A stretch of 27,716 bases of DNA from DATJWY01 sp035500775 (GCA_035500775.1 DATJWY010000033.1:1-27716), one strand, 5' to 3'; numbered from the stretch's first letter, positions 10,455 to 20,497 are shown. Program-made: numbers and translations. The notes: generated from the letters alone by a model not told the origin.

Positions 10455-10573
10455 GGCCAGGGGGCTTTGCCCCCTGGACCCCAACTGGGGCCTTGAGGCC
10501 CCAGACCCCCAAAATTTGTGCGGGTCCGGGGGCGCTCGCCCCCGGCGGGGTCCAGGGGCGGAGCCCCTGGCCT
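10455..10573. repeat. Composite palindromic element, copy D
   Basis: Four hairpins: a C module at 10457-10477, module a at 10485-10504 (identical to copy A), a variant stem CCGGGGGCG/CGCCCCCGG within 10526-10545, and a C module at 10552-10570. The b module is replaced by the variant stem. The element fills the mnmE-mnmG gap, so in this operon it would be transcribed within the message. Confidence 0.87.
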
Positions 10574-10596
10574 TTCTCAACAGGTTAAGACGTATA

Positions 10597-11919
10597 TCAC
10601 TTGCCGATACAGAACCGGCTAAACACCGTATCCAGGATCGCCTCGACATCCACCGCACCGGTGATCCGGCCGATCTCGCGCAGGGCCAGGCGGAGTTCCT
10701 CGGCGCGCAATTCCGGCAGCGGTGCCGGCGTCGCCGCATCCAGGGCCGCGGCGGCCGCGGTGAGCGCCGCGCGGTGCCGCGCCCGGGTCAGCGGCGGCGG
10801 TCCGGCCGCCTGGGTCAGCCGCGTCGCTTCCGCCGCCAGACGCTCTCGCAGCGCCGCCATCCCCGCCCCGGTCCGCGCGCTGACGGCGAGGCTGTCGATC
10901 GGCGCGGGGCACAGATCGGCCTTGGTGACGATCCGCAGCACGCTGGCGCCCGCCGGCACGACCCCGGCCTCGTCGCCCTGCCCTGCCCCGGATGCGTCGG
11001 TCAAAGCCAGGATCAGGTCCGCGCCGGCCGCCCGCGCCCGCGCCCGCCGCACCCCTTCCGCTTCCACCGGATCATCGGTCTCGCGCAGGCCGGCCGTGTC
11101 GATCAGCGTCACCGGCACGCCGCCGAGCACGACCCGCACTTCCAGCGCGTCCCGCGTGGTGCCGGCGATGGGGGATACAATGGCGACATCCCGCTCCGCC
11201 AGCGCGTTCACCAGCGAGGACTTGCCGACATTCGGCGCTCCGGCCACGGCGAAAACCAATCCCTCGCGCAGCCGCTCGCCGCGTCGGTTATCGTCGAGAT
11301 GTACGCCGATCTCCGCCCGCAGCGTGTACAGCGAGGCGGTCAGCTCCCCCTCCACCTCCAGCGGCAGGTCCTCGTCCGGGAAGTCGATCAGCGCTTCCTG
11401 GAAGGCGAGCGCGGTGCGCAGCCGGTCGGCCCAGCCGGCGTAGAGGGTGCTGAGTTCGCCCTCCATCTGCCGCAGGGCCTGGCGGCGCTGCGCCTCGGTT
11501 TCCGCCTCTACCAGATCGGCGATGCCTTCCGCCGCCAGCAGATCCATGCGCCCGTTCAGCACCGCCCGGCGGGTGAATTCCCCCGCTTCCGCTGGCCGGG
11601 CGCCGAGTGCCACCAGCGCCTCCGCCACTCCGGCGACGACGGCCGGCCCACCATGGAGTTGCAGTTCCGCGCTGTCCTCGCCGGTGTAGCTGCGTGGCCC
11701 CGGAAACCAGAGCACGATCGCCTGATCGAGTTCCTCGCCCTCGCGGGCGCGCAGCCGCCGCAACGCCGCCCGCCGCGCCGGCGGCCGGTCGCCGCAGAGC
11801 GCGTCCAGGATCATCCCGGTGCCGGGGCCGCTGAGCCGCAGCACCGCGAGCGCGGCGCGTCCGGCCCCGCTCGCCTGGGCGAAGATAGTGGCTTCATGCT
11901 CCGCCGGGCGGGGTTGCAT
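10597..11919 (-). CDS. mnmE: tRNA modification GTPase MnmE (TrmE)
   Basis: A 440-residue GTPase that partners MnmG in wobble-uridine modification. An N-terminal folate-binding-like domain with the FTRRAVLNGRMDL segment (115-127) is followed by helical sequence interrupted by the G domain. G1 is GAPNVGKS (227-234), the G2 region IAGTTRD is near 251-257, G3 is DTAG (274-277) and the G4 equivalent is TKAD. The C-terminus ends in FCIGK, with the essential cysteine at 437. Every catalytic element is present, and the length is near the usual 450. The gene lies six bases downstream of the ferredoxin-like gene. In many alphaproteobacteria rho sits near here, but it is absent from this window. Confidence 0.97.
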   Translation of the reverse strand: MQPRPAEHEATIFAQASGAGRAALAVLRLSGPGTGMILDALCGDRPPARRAALRRLRAREGEELDQAIVLWFPGPRSYTGEDSAELQLHGGPAVVAGVAEALVALGARPAEAGEFTRRAVLNGRMDLLAAEGIADLVEAETEAQRRQALRQMEGELSTLYAGWADRLRTALAFQEALIDFPDEDLPLEVEGELTASLYTLRAEIGVHLDDNRRGERLREGLVFAVAGAPNVGKSSLVNALAERDVAIVSPIAGTTRDALEVRVVLGGVPVTLIDTAGLRETDDPVEAEGVRRARARAAGADLILALTDASGAGQGDEAGVVPAGASVLRIVTKADLCPAPIDSLAVSARTGAGMAALRERLAAEATRLTQAAGPPPLTRARHRAALTAAAAALDAATPAPLPELRAEELRLALREIGRITGAVDVEAILDTVFSRFCIGK

Positions 11920-11925
11920 CGCCGC

Positions 11926-12267
11926 CTACCGTCCCGGCAGCATCAGGGCGCGCGCCCGGCCGCCTTCCACCAGATGCGCCTGGATCACCGCATCCACATC
12001 CGCTGTCGAGCCGATCCGGTACCACACGCCTTCCGGATAGATCACCACGCAGGGGCCCAACTCGCAGCGATCGAGGCAGCCGGCGGCGTTCACCCGCACC
12101 CGCTCAAGCCCCAGCTCCTTGACCCGGACTTTCATGTAGTCGCGCAGCGTCTCCGAGCCGACGGCTGCGCAGGAGCCGCGTGGATGCCCGTCCGGTCGGC
12201 GATTGCAGCATACGAACACATGCGCTTCGTAGAAGGGCGGCGGGTCGTCTGGCAGAGGGGTTCCCAA
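11926..12267 (-). CDS. (2Fe-2S) ferredoxin domain protein
   Basis: A 113-residue thioredoxin-like [2Fe-2S] ferredoxin. It begins with a HVFVCCNRR stretch (Cys20, Cys21), then Cys33 in PRGSC, and Cys64 and Cys68 in GCLDRCELGPC. This is the four-cysteine pattern (C-x11/12-C and C-x3-C) that holds one 2Fe-2S cluster in this family, also seen in NuoE and in small stand-alone ferredoxins. The stand-alone forms are electron carriers of mostly unknown partners. It is the first gene of the minus-strand run into mnmE, with a six-base gap, so the two are probably co-transcribed. A functional link to MnmE/MnmG would be a guess. The start at 12267 is the first ATG of the frame. Confidence 0.9.
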   Translation of the reverse strand: MGTPLPDDPPPFYEAHVFVCCNRRPDGHPRGSCAAVGSETLRDYMKVRVKELGLERVRVNAAGCLDRCELGPCVVIYPEGVWYRIGSTADVDAVIQAHLVEGGRARALMLPGR

Positions 12268-12341
12268 GGTTCACTCCTAATGTTTGGCGTCAGCCCGTTA
12301 GCAGGTTGCTGAAAAATGCGCGAAGCGCCATGTCGTATCTG

Positions 12342-12481
12342 AACCAGGGGCTCTCCCTCCGCGGCCATTCCGCCCCTGGACGAGTCCCGCCAAGGGCGTA
12401 GCCTTTGGAATCCGTTCCTTAAGTGACCGGGGGTCCGGGGCCTCGAGGCCCCGGCGGGGTCGAGGGGCAGAGCCCCTCGCC
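12342..12481. repeat. Composite palindromic element, copy E
   Basis: C-b-spacer-a-C order as in copy B. There is an expanded C module at 12344-12379, b at 12390-12408 (one unpaired change), module a at 12435-12454 and a C variant CGAGGGGC/GCCCCTCG at 12461-12479. The spacer contains CTTAAG. In module a the second base pair is C-G rather than T-A (CCGGGGCC...GGCCCCGG). It lies between the divergent ferredoxin and DUF255 genes and ends 17 bases before the AAGGAGG ribosome site of the latter. Confidence 0.87.
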
Positions 12482-12508
12482 TGAACTCCGCAGCGGCAAG
12501 GAGGCACC

Positions 12509-14533
<2,025 letters not shown>

Positions 14534-14595
14534 CTCCGTGGCGCGCATGGGTCTGCCATGCCCTCCTGAACCGAATTCCGGGAGATCCCGACCGC

Positions 14596-15084
14596 GTGCC
14601 TCAACTCTCGCTGCATACGCCGCTCGGCGCGCTGACCGTGTCGGAGGAAGACGGCGCCATCGTCGCGCTGGATTGGGGCTGGGGGCGTGACCAGACGGAA
14701 ACGCCCCTGCTCCTTTGCGCCCGCGACCAGTTGCAGGCCTATTTCGACGGCGAACTGACCGCGTTCGACCTGCCGCTCGCGCCATTCGGCACGCCCTATC
14801 GCCAGCGCGTGTGGCAGGCGCTGCGTGCTATCCCGTTCGGCCAGACGCGCACTTATGCCGAGATCGCGGCCGCTGTCGGCGGCGGCGCGCGCGCCGTCGG
14901 TCAGGCCAATCGTTGCAATCCGATCCCGATCCTGATCCCTTGTCACCGCGTGGTCGGCGTGACCGGCCTCGGCGGTTATTCGGGGGGCGACGGCGTGGAA
15001 AGCAAGCGTTACCTGCTGGACCTGGAAGCGCGCGGGGCGGAGGAACTGGCCCCAATTGGCGCAATCACAGGGGGCCAGGCCTGA
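14596..15084 (+). CDS. ogt: Methylated-DNA--[protein]-cysteine S-methyltransferase
   Basis: A 162-residue suicide DNA-repair protein that moves alkyl groups from O6-alkylguanine to its own cysteine. The active site is PCHRV at 115-119 with the acceptor Cys116. It is preceded by the helix-turn-helix region RVWQALRAIPFGQTRTYAEIA (71-91), GQANRCNPIPI, and followed by the GLGGYSGG loop. The length fits the Ogt type, with no Ada N-terminal domain. The frame is open back to TTG 14530, which overlaps the DUF255 stop, but that leader is not family-like. GTG 14596 has GGGAGA ten bases upstream and starts the QLSLHTPLG strand. The symbol is assigned by similarity of form. Confidence 0.9.
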   Translation: MPQLSLHTPLGALTVSEEDGAIVALDWGWGRDQTETPLLLCARDQLQAYFDGELTAFDLPLAPFGTPYRQRVWQALRAIPFGQTRTYAEIAAAVGGGARAVGQANRCNPIPILIPCHRVVGVTGLGGYSGGDGVESKRYLLDLEARGAEELAPIGAITGGQA

Positions 15085-15193
15085 ACGGCCCGGTCGCCCT
15101 GTCGCCGGCCCAGGCCGAACGGTCGCGGCTGACGCTGCCAGATAACGACACCCCGTGCCGCCATGAGGCCGTGCGTACCATCGTGGAGGAAGT

Positions 15194-16165
15194 ATGAGCA
15201 AGGCAGTCCGCATTCATGCCTATGGCGGGCCGGAGGTGCTGCGATGGGAGGACGTGCCGCTGCCTGAGCCGGGCCCCGGCGAGGTGGTGATCGACCAGAA
15301 AGCTGTCGGCCTGAACTATATCGACGTCTATTTCCGCACCGGTCTCTACAAGGTGCCCGGCTTCCCGGCGGTGATCGGCCAGGAGGGCGCAGGCGTTGTC
15401 CGCGCCGTGGGGGCCGGGGTGGACGGCATCGCCGTTGGCGACCGCGTCGCCTATGCCGGGCCGCTCGGCGCCTATGCCACGGTCCGCGCCATCAGCGCCG
15501 ACCGGGTGGTGAAGCTGCCGGACGGCATCGGCTTCGAGACCGCCGCCGCGATGATGCTGCAAGGGATGACGGCGCATTACCTCCTGCACCGCACCTTTCC
15601 CGTCCAGTCCGGGCAGACCATCCTGGTGCATGCCGCCGCGGGCGGGGTCGGTCTCATCCTCTGCCAGTGGGCGCGGCATCTCGGCGCGACGGTCATCGGC
15701 GTCGTTTCCACCGAGCAAAAAGCGGAACTTGCCCGGCAGCATGGGGCCGCTCACACCATCATCGGGCATCAGACCCTGGCCGCCGATGTCAAACGCATCA
15801 CCGGCGGCGCCATGGTACCGGTGGTCTATGATTCAGTCGGCCGCGACACGTTCAGCGCCAGCCTGGACTGCCTTGCCCCGCTCGGGCTGATGGTCAGCTA
15901 CGGCAATGCGTCCGGCCCGGTGCCGCCCTTCGATCTGAGCATGCTCGCCGCCAAGGGCAGCCTGTTCATCACCCGCCCCACCCTCGCCACCTACACGGCC
16001 AAGCGCGCCGATCTGGAACGGGGCGCGCAGGCGCTGTTCGATGTCGTCACCAGCGGTGCGGTTCGCGTCGAGGTCAATCAGCATTTCCCACTCAGCGACG
16101 CCGCCGTCGCGCACCGGGCGCTGGAGGCGCGGCAAACCACCGGCAGCACCGTCCTGCTGCCCTGA
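15194..16165 (+). CDS. NADPH:quinone reductase / zinc-free medium-chain alcohol dehydrogenase family
   Basis: A 323-residue protein of the quinone oxidoreductase (zeta-crystallin, QOR) family, which transfers one or two electrons from NADPH to quinones. The N-terminal GroES-like domain has the NYIDVYFRTGLY and IGQEGAGVV segments. The Rossmann domain carries AAAGGVG at 147-153. No zinc-ligand cysteines are seen in the expected places, as in Qor. GGAGG at 15184-15188 fixes the ATG at 15194. Only about 110 bases separate it from the alkyltransferase gene, so they may share a transcript. E. coli Qor is the closest named relative I can suggest, but the exact substrate cannot be read from sequence. 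Confidence 0.93.
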   Translation: MSKAVRIHAYGGPEVLRWEDVPLPEPGPGEVVIDQKAVGLNYIDVYFRTGLYKVPGFPAVIGQEGAGVVRAVGAGVDGIAVGDRVAYAGPLGAYATVRAISADRVVKLPDGIGFETAAAMMLQGMTAHYLLHRTFPVQSGQTILVHAAAGGVGLILCQWARHLGATVIGVVSTEQKAELARQHGAAHTIIGHQTLAADVKRITGGAMVPVVYDSVGRDTFSASLDCLAPLGLMVSYGNASGPVPPFDLSMLAAKGSLFITRPTLATYTAKRADLERGAQALFDVVTSGAVRVEVNQHFPLSDAAVAHRALEARQTTGSTVLLP

Positions 16166-16254
16166 ACGGGCGTCCGCCGCTCGCGGGCGGGGCTGGTTTC
16201 CCCGCGCGCACGCGTTATGCTTGGCGACGGCAATGATCGGGAACCGTGCCGCCC

Positions 16255-17013
16255 ATGCGTCCGCTTCGCCACCTGCTGGCTGTCGCCGCCCTGCTGCTGC
16301 CTGTCGCCGCCCGGGCTGAGCCGCTCACCGTCTTCGCCGCCGCAAGCCTCACCGACGTGCTCAAGGAGGTGGACCGGGCCTGGGAGAAGCAGGGCCACGC
16401 GCCGCTGCGCTTCTCCTTTGCCGCCAGTTCCACCCTGGCGCGGCAGATCGAGCAGGGCGCCCCGGTGAGCCTTTTCATCTCCGCCGATGAGCGCTGGATG
16501 GATGACCTCGCGCGGCAGGGCTACCTCGTCGCAGGCACGCGCTCGGACCTGCTGACCAACCAGCTGGTGCTGGTGGAGGCGCGTGACCGCCTGAAGCCGG
16601 TCACGCTCGCGCCCGGCATCCCTCTCGATGCCTTCCTCCCGCCCGGCGAGCGTCTCGCCGTGGGCGACCCCGCACATGTGCCGGCCGGCATCTATGCAAG
16701 GCAGGCACTGGAAGCCCTGCATCTCTGGGAGGCTGCCGCGCCGCGTCTCGCCGCCGCCGACAGCGTGCGCAGCGCCCTGCGTCTCGTCGAACGCGGCGAG
16801 GCACCCGCCGGCATCGTCTATATGACCGACGTGGCGGCAAGCCCCACCCTGGCGGTCGCAGGCGTGTTCCCGCCCGGTGGCCACGAACCGATCGTCTACC
16901 CGGTTGCCCTGGTGCAAGGCGCGGATACGCCGGAAGCGCGAGCGCTACTCGCCTTCTTGCATGGGCCGGAGGCGATGGCTCTGTTTCATCGGCGTGGCTT
17001 CGGTTCGCCGTAA
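16255..17013 (+). CDS. modA: Molybdate ABC transporter, periplasmic binding protein ModA
   Basis: A 252-residue secreted protein that captures molybdate (and usually tungstate) for the ModBC importer. Residues 1-21 form a signal peptide with a hydrophobic core ending in Ala-Arg-Ala, so the mature protein starts at Glu22. It then shows the ModA opening LTVFAAASLTDVL and the oxyanion-site region FAASSTLARQIEQGAP. VSLFISADERWMDDL and the late AGIVYMTDVAAS segment also fit. GTG 16246 is possible three codons earlier; ATG 16255 gives a cleaner signal peptide. It is followed by modB after 210 bases occupied by palindromic copy F. Confidence 0.95.
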   Translation: MRPLRHLLAVAALLLPVAARAEPLTVFAAASLTDVLKEVDRAWEKQGHAPLRFSFAASSTLARQIEQGAPVSLFISADERWMDDLARQGYLVAGTRSDLLTNQLVLVEARDRLKPVTLAPGIPLDAFLPPGERLAVGDPAHVPAGIYARQALEALHLWEAAAPRLAAADSVRSALRLVERGEAPAGIVYMTDVAASPTLAVAGVFPPGGHEPIVYPVALVQGADTPEARALLAFLHGPEAMALFHRRGFGSP

Positions 17014-17201
17014 GGCCAGGGGCTCTGCCCCTGGACCCCGCCAAAGGCCAGAGGCCTTTGGAAACCAATCATTTTTCCTGGCGGCGTCAGCCGCGAACGA
17101 CAGCATCCCATCGCCGTTCGAAAATCGCGGACGCAGCCAAGAAAACAAAGGGATTCCAAAGGCTAAGCCTTTGGCGGGGTCGAGGGGCGGAGCCCCTCGC
17201 C
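17014..17201. repeat. Composite palindromic element, copy F, inside the mod operon
   Basis: Four hairpins in the order C (17016-17034), b (17041-17061), b (17156-17174), C variant (17181-17199). The two b modules are 94 bases apart, and the intervening sequence (17062-17155) is not palindromic in the usual way. Module a is missing. The layout looks like two outward-facing half elements (C-b and b-C) joined back to back. It separates modA from modB. Confidence 0.85.
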
Positions 17202-17223
17202 TTGCTTATCCACGGGGCGTCGC

Positions 17224-17904
17224 ATGAGCCTGCTCCAGCCGGAGGAGTGGCAAGCGCTTCGCCTGACTCTGGCGGTCGCCGCGCGCGCTGTCGGGTTCGG
17301 GCTACCGGTGGCGGTTCTGCTCGCCTGGGTGTTGGCGCGCGGCCGGTTCCGGGGACGCGGTCTGCTGAACGCGATCGTACACATGCCGCTGGTCCTGCCC
17401 CCGGTGGTCACTGGCTGGCTGTTGCTGCTGCTGTTCGGCATTCGCGGGCCGGTCGGCGCGCTGCTGCTGCACTGGTTCGGCCTGCGCCTCGTATTCACCA
17501 CGGCGGGAGCAAGCCTTGCCTGCGCGGTGATGACCCTGCCGCTGATGGTCCGCTCCATCCGCCTCGCCATCGAGAGCGTGGACCCCGCGCTGGAGCAGGC
17601 CGCGCGCAGCCTTGGCGCCGGCCGGCTGGACCGGTTCCTCACCATCACCCTGCCGCTCGCCGCGCCTGGCGTGCTGGCCGGCGCTGTCATCGCCTATGCC
17701 GCGAGCCTTGGCGAGTTCGGCGCCGTCATCACCTTCGCCGCCGATATTCCGGGCGAAACCCGCACCTTGCCGCTCGCCATCTATGGTGCCCTGCAAGTGC
17801 CCGGCGGCGAGGCGCAAGCGGCGCGGCTCTCGCTGGTTTCGGTCGTCCTGGCGCTCGCCGGATTGGGTGCCTCCGAATGGCTGAACCGGCGGATGCGGCG
17901 TTGA
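17224..17904 (+). CDS. modB: Molybdate ABC transporter permease ModB
   Basis: A 226-residue inner-membrane permease with several hydrophobic helices. The ABC-contact (EAA) loop is EQAARSLGAGRLDRFLTITLPLAAPG, about residues 124-149, followed by GEFGAVITFAADIPGETRTLPLAIY, typical of ModB. The length is standard. The ribosome site is weak. It is 19 bases from modC and, with modA and modC, forms a complete high-affinity importer. Confidence 0.95.
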   Translation: MSLLQPEEWQALRLTLAVAARAVGFGLPVAVLLAWVLARGRFRGRGLLNAIVHMPLVLPPVVTGWLLLLLFGIRGPVGALLLHWFGLRLVFTTAGASLACAVMTLPLMVRSIRLAIESVDPALEQAARSLGAGRLDRFLTITLPLAAPGVLAGAVIAYAASLGEFGAVITFAADIPGETRTLPLAIYGALQVPGGEAQAARLSLVSVVLALAGLGASEWLNRRMRR

Positions 17905-17923
17905 TCCGGCGCTGGAAACAGCG

Positions 17924-19015
17924 ATGAGCCTCCGCGTCGCCCTGCGCCATGCCTTCCCCGGCCTCGCGCTCGACGTCGCGTTCGAGGCGCCGACCCCGGG
18001 GGTGACGGTGCTGTTCGGGCCGTCCGGCTGCGGCAAGTCCAGCGTGATCCTCGCCATTGCCGGGCTGCTCCAGGCCGAGCATTGCGTGGTTTCGCTCGAC
18101 GGCACCGTGCTCGCCGCCCCTGGGATCGTGCTGCCGCCGGAGCGGCGACGGCTCGGCCTCGTGTTCCAGGAGGGACGGCTGTTCCCGCATATGAGCGTGG
18201 AGGCCAATCTCCGCTACGGCCTGCGGCGGGCGCCGGATATCCGCATCGGTTTCGGCGAGGTGGTTGAACTGCTCGGCTTGGGGCCCTTGCTCGGCCGCCG
18301 CTCCGCCACCTTGTCGGGCGGGGAGCGCCAACGCGTCGCCATCGGCCGTGCCCTGCTCGCGCAGCCGCGATTGCTGTTGATGGACGAGCCGCTCGCCGCG
18401 CTCGACGCCGCGCGGCGGGACGAGATCCTGCCCTATCTCGCCCGGCTGAAGACCCGGCTCCATTTGCCGATCCTCTACGTCACCCACGCGATGGATGAAG
18501 TGGCGCGGCTCGCCGACACGCTGGTGCTGATGGAGGCCGGGCGGGTGCGCGCCGCCGGGGCGGTGGCGGAGATCGCGGCCGGCGCCGATCTGCCGCTGGC
18601 CGGGCGGGGTGATGCCGCGGGATTACTGCATGGGCGGATCGCCGGGCACGAGGCGGAAAGCCGCCTGACCTTGGTCGCCGCCGGCGGCATTGTGGTGCGC
18701 GTACCGGCGGTTGCGGCTTCTCCCGGCCGGGCAGTCCGCCTGCGCATTCCGGCGCGCGAGGTGATCCTGGCGCTCCGGCCGCCGGAAGCGATCAGCATCC
18801 ACAACATCCTGCCGGCGACGGTGCGGGGCCTGGCCGAGACAGGCGGGGCGGCGCTGGTGGAGCTGGATCTGGCGCGGGGCGGCGGGCGGTTGCTGGCGCG
18901 GGTGACGCCGGATGCGGTGGCGCGGCTCGGGCTCGCACCGGGTACGCCGGTGCTGGCGCTGGTGAAATCGGTGGCGGTGGATGTGCTGCTGGAGGCGGTG
19001 GACGCCGCCGATTGA
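17924..19015 (+). CDS. modC: Molybdate ABC transporter ATP-binding protein ModC
   Basis: A 363-residue ATPase that powers the ModB channel. Walker A is GPSGCGKSS at 32-40, the Q-loop VFQEGRLFPH is near 80-89, the ABC signature LSGGERQ at 130-136, Walker B LLMDEP with Asp154-Glu155, and the H-loop His188. The C-terminal third (from about 290) is a molybdate-binding Mop/TOBE domain with LRIPAREVILAL and SIHNILPATV, which is diagnostic of ModC over other importers. The gene ends just before palindromic copy G. I see no ModE gene or Moco riboswitch upstream of modA. Confidence 0.95.
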   Translation: MSLRVALRHAFPGLALDVAFEAPTPGVTVLFGPSGCGKSSVILAIAGLLQAEHCVVSLDGTVLAAPGIVLPPERRRLGLVFQEGRLFPHMSVEANLRYGLRRAPDIRIGFGEVVELLGLGPLLGRRSATLSGGERQRVAIGRALLAQPRLLLMDEPLAALDAARRDEILPYLARLKTRLHLPILYVTHAMDEVARLADTLVLMEAGRVRAAGAVAEIAAGADLPLAGRGDAAGLLHGRIAGHEAESRLTLVAAGGIVVRVPAVAASPGRAVRLRIPAREVILALRPPEAISIHNILPATVRGLAETGGAALVELDLARGGGRLLARVTPDAVARLGLAPGTPVLALVKSVAVDVLLEAVDAAD

Positions 19016-19029
19016 TCGGGGGGGAAGGA

Positions 19030-19202
19030 AGGCCAGGGGCTTCGCCCCTGGACCCCAGCAAAGGCAAAGCCTTTGCAATCCATTACTTAAGTATTCGGGG
19101 GTCCGGGGCCTCAAGGCCCCGGCGGGTCCAGGGCGGAGTGGCCCAAGGTTCCACCGCTCCGCAGGAGCGGTGGAATGGCCACGGAGGGAGCGCCCTGGCC
19201 CT
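19030..19202. repeat. Composite palindromic element, copy G, with an enlarged last hairpin
   Basis: C (19033-19051), b (19058-19076, with the outer pair G-C in place of C-G), an AT-rich spacer containing ACTTAAGT, module a (19103-19122) and an expanded C module at 19128-19198. The expanded module has inner stem TTCCACCGCTCC (19149-19160) against GGAGCGGTGGAA (19164-19175) with a GCA loop. It fills the space between convergent modC and phaB and could end transcription from both sides. Confidence 0.88.
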
Positions 19203-19206
19203 TCCC

Positions 19207-19929
19207 TTAATACATGTGTTGGCCGCCGTTGATCGATAGGGTCGAGCCAGTAATGAAGTCGGCTTCATCCGCGGTCAGGAAGGTGATGCTGCGGGCGATA
19301 TCCTCCACGTTGCCGAGGCGGCCAACCGGGATCTTGGCGATGATCTTCTGCAGCACCTCGGCCGGCACTGCGCGAACCATATCGGTTTCGACATAACCTG
19401 GCGCGACCGCGTTGACGGTGATGTTGAAGCGCGCGCCTTCCTGCGCGAGTGCCTTGGTGAAGCCGTGGATGCCAGACTTGGCGGCGGCGTAGTTCACCTG
19501 GCCGTACTGCCCGGCCTGCCCGTTGATGCTGCCGATGTTGACGATGCGGCCGAACTTGCGCTCGCGCATACCGTCAAATGTCAGTTTGCAAAGATTGAAG
19601 CAGGAACCGAGGTTGGTATCGATGACGTCGTCCCACATTTCGCGCGTCAGCTTGTTGAGCGTGGCATCGCGGGTGATGCCGGCGTTGTTCACAAGAATGT
19701 CAACAGGCCCGACGCGCTCGGTGATCGTCTGCACCGCCTCGCGGCATTGCTCGAAATCCGCGACATCAAAGCGGATCACTTCGATGCCGTGACGTTCCTT
19801 GAAAGCCTCGGCGGCTTCTACGTTTCCTGCATAGCTCGCCACGACGGTGCGTCCGGCTTGTTGCAGGGCCGTGCTGATGGCGGCGCCAATGCCGCGCGTT
19901 CCCCCGGTAACCAGTGCGATCCGACCCAC
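19207..19929 (-). CDS. phaB: Acetoacetyl-CoA reductase PhaB (PhbB)
   Basis: A 240-residue short-chain dehydrogenase that reduces acetoacetyl-CoA to (R)-3-hydroxybutyryl-CoA with NADPH, step two of polyhydroxybutyrate synthesis. The nucleotide loop is TGGTRGIG (8-15), NNAG is at 81-84, and the catalytic residues are Ser134, Tyr147 and Lys151 in GSINGQAGQYGQVNYAAAK. Ending with SINGGQHMY fits PhaB. The FabG family is close, but the INGQAGQ(Y/F)GQ(V/T)NY segment and the neighbour phaA favour PhaB. The start is GTG at 19929, with AGGAGG five bases upstream. It is separated from phaA by a small gene on the other strand. Confidence 0.93.
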   Translation of the reverse strand: MGRIALVTGGTRGIGAAISTALQQAGRTVVASYAGNVEAAEAFKERHGIEVIRFDVADFEQCREAVQTITERVGPVDILVNNAGITRDATLNKLTREMWDDVIDTNLGSCFNLCKLTFDGMRERKFGRIVNIGSINGQAGQYGQVNYAAAKSGIHGFTKALAQEGARFNITVNAVAPGYVETDMVRAVPAEVLQKIIAKIPVGRLGNVEDIARSITFLTADEADFITGSTLSINGGQHMY

Positions 19930-20131
19930 TAGTGCCTCCTGTTAGTTGTTTTTGGCGGACACATAATGACCTTTCATGAGCATCTGGACCAGGGGGTAAG
20001 CGACGTTTTGTCCCGGCCGAAAAGGAAACATCTTGTTAGGGAAGCCGGGTTAGGGTCCTCACGATATGCGGCACGAAGCGATGGCGGTCGGTTCCGCCAC
20101 AGGGCCGCGTCGCGCGAGACCAGGACACGCC

Positions 20132-20497
20132 ATGCCCTTGCCGACAGCCTCTGCTCCCCGGAATCTCATAGGCATCGCCTTCTCGATCGAGGAATTGATC
20201 CTGGTTCGCAACTGGGCCGAGCGAAAAGGCATGCGCATGGCGGTCGAACTGGACCATGTCTGCGCCGAAGCCGAATATGAGGAAGTGCTGATCACCTATC
20301 CGCCGGAGCAGAGACAGCGCTGGATCATGTTCTGGCGCGGCCGTGGCGGCATCTTCATGCAGCAGCCCGCGCAGGAAACACTGTATTTCGCCAGCATCAC
20401 GGAAGCACTGCGCGTCTGCGGGCCGGAGATGACGCCGGCCCCGCCGCTCGCCCGGCAAAAACCCTGGCGCCGTTTTTTTCTGCGCCGGGGAAATTGA
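20132..20497 (+). CDS. Hypothetical protein, 121 residues
   Basis: Not recognised. The ATG at 20132 has AGGA about seven bases upstream; the frame stays open to 20066 without a better start. The product has no signal peptide or membrane helix. It shows IAFSIEELILVRNWAERKGMRMAVELDH near the N-terminus, a central VLITYPPEQRQRWIMFWRGRGG with four aromatic residues, then IFMQQPAQETLYFASITEAL, and a basic tail RQKPWRRFFLRRGN. The amino acid mix looks like a real protein, not a high-GC shadow frame (many Ile, Phe, Tyr, Met). It lies head to head with phaB and tail to tail with phaA. A PHA-related job is only a guess from position. Confidence 0.75.
   Translation: MPLPTASAPRNLIGIAFSIEELILVRNWAERKGMRMAVELDHVCAEAEYEEVLITYPPEQRQRWIMFWRGRGGIFMQQPAQETLYFASITEALRVCGPEMTPAPPLARQKPWRRFFLRRGN

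Noticed and set aside
9664..12312. 882-codon open frame antisense to mnmG and mnmE
   Set aside because: It mirrors two certain genes; long antisense frames are common at this GC content and the product is Arg/Ala/Gly-rich low-complexity sequence.
16166..16254. Molybdenum-cofactor riboswitch or ModE operator before modA
   Set aside because: Only 89 bases are available and I see no clear Moco aptamer or ModE palindrome.
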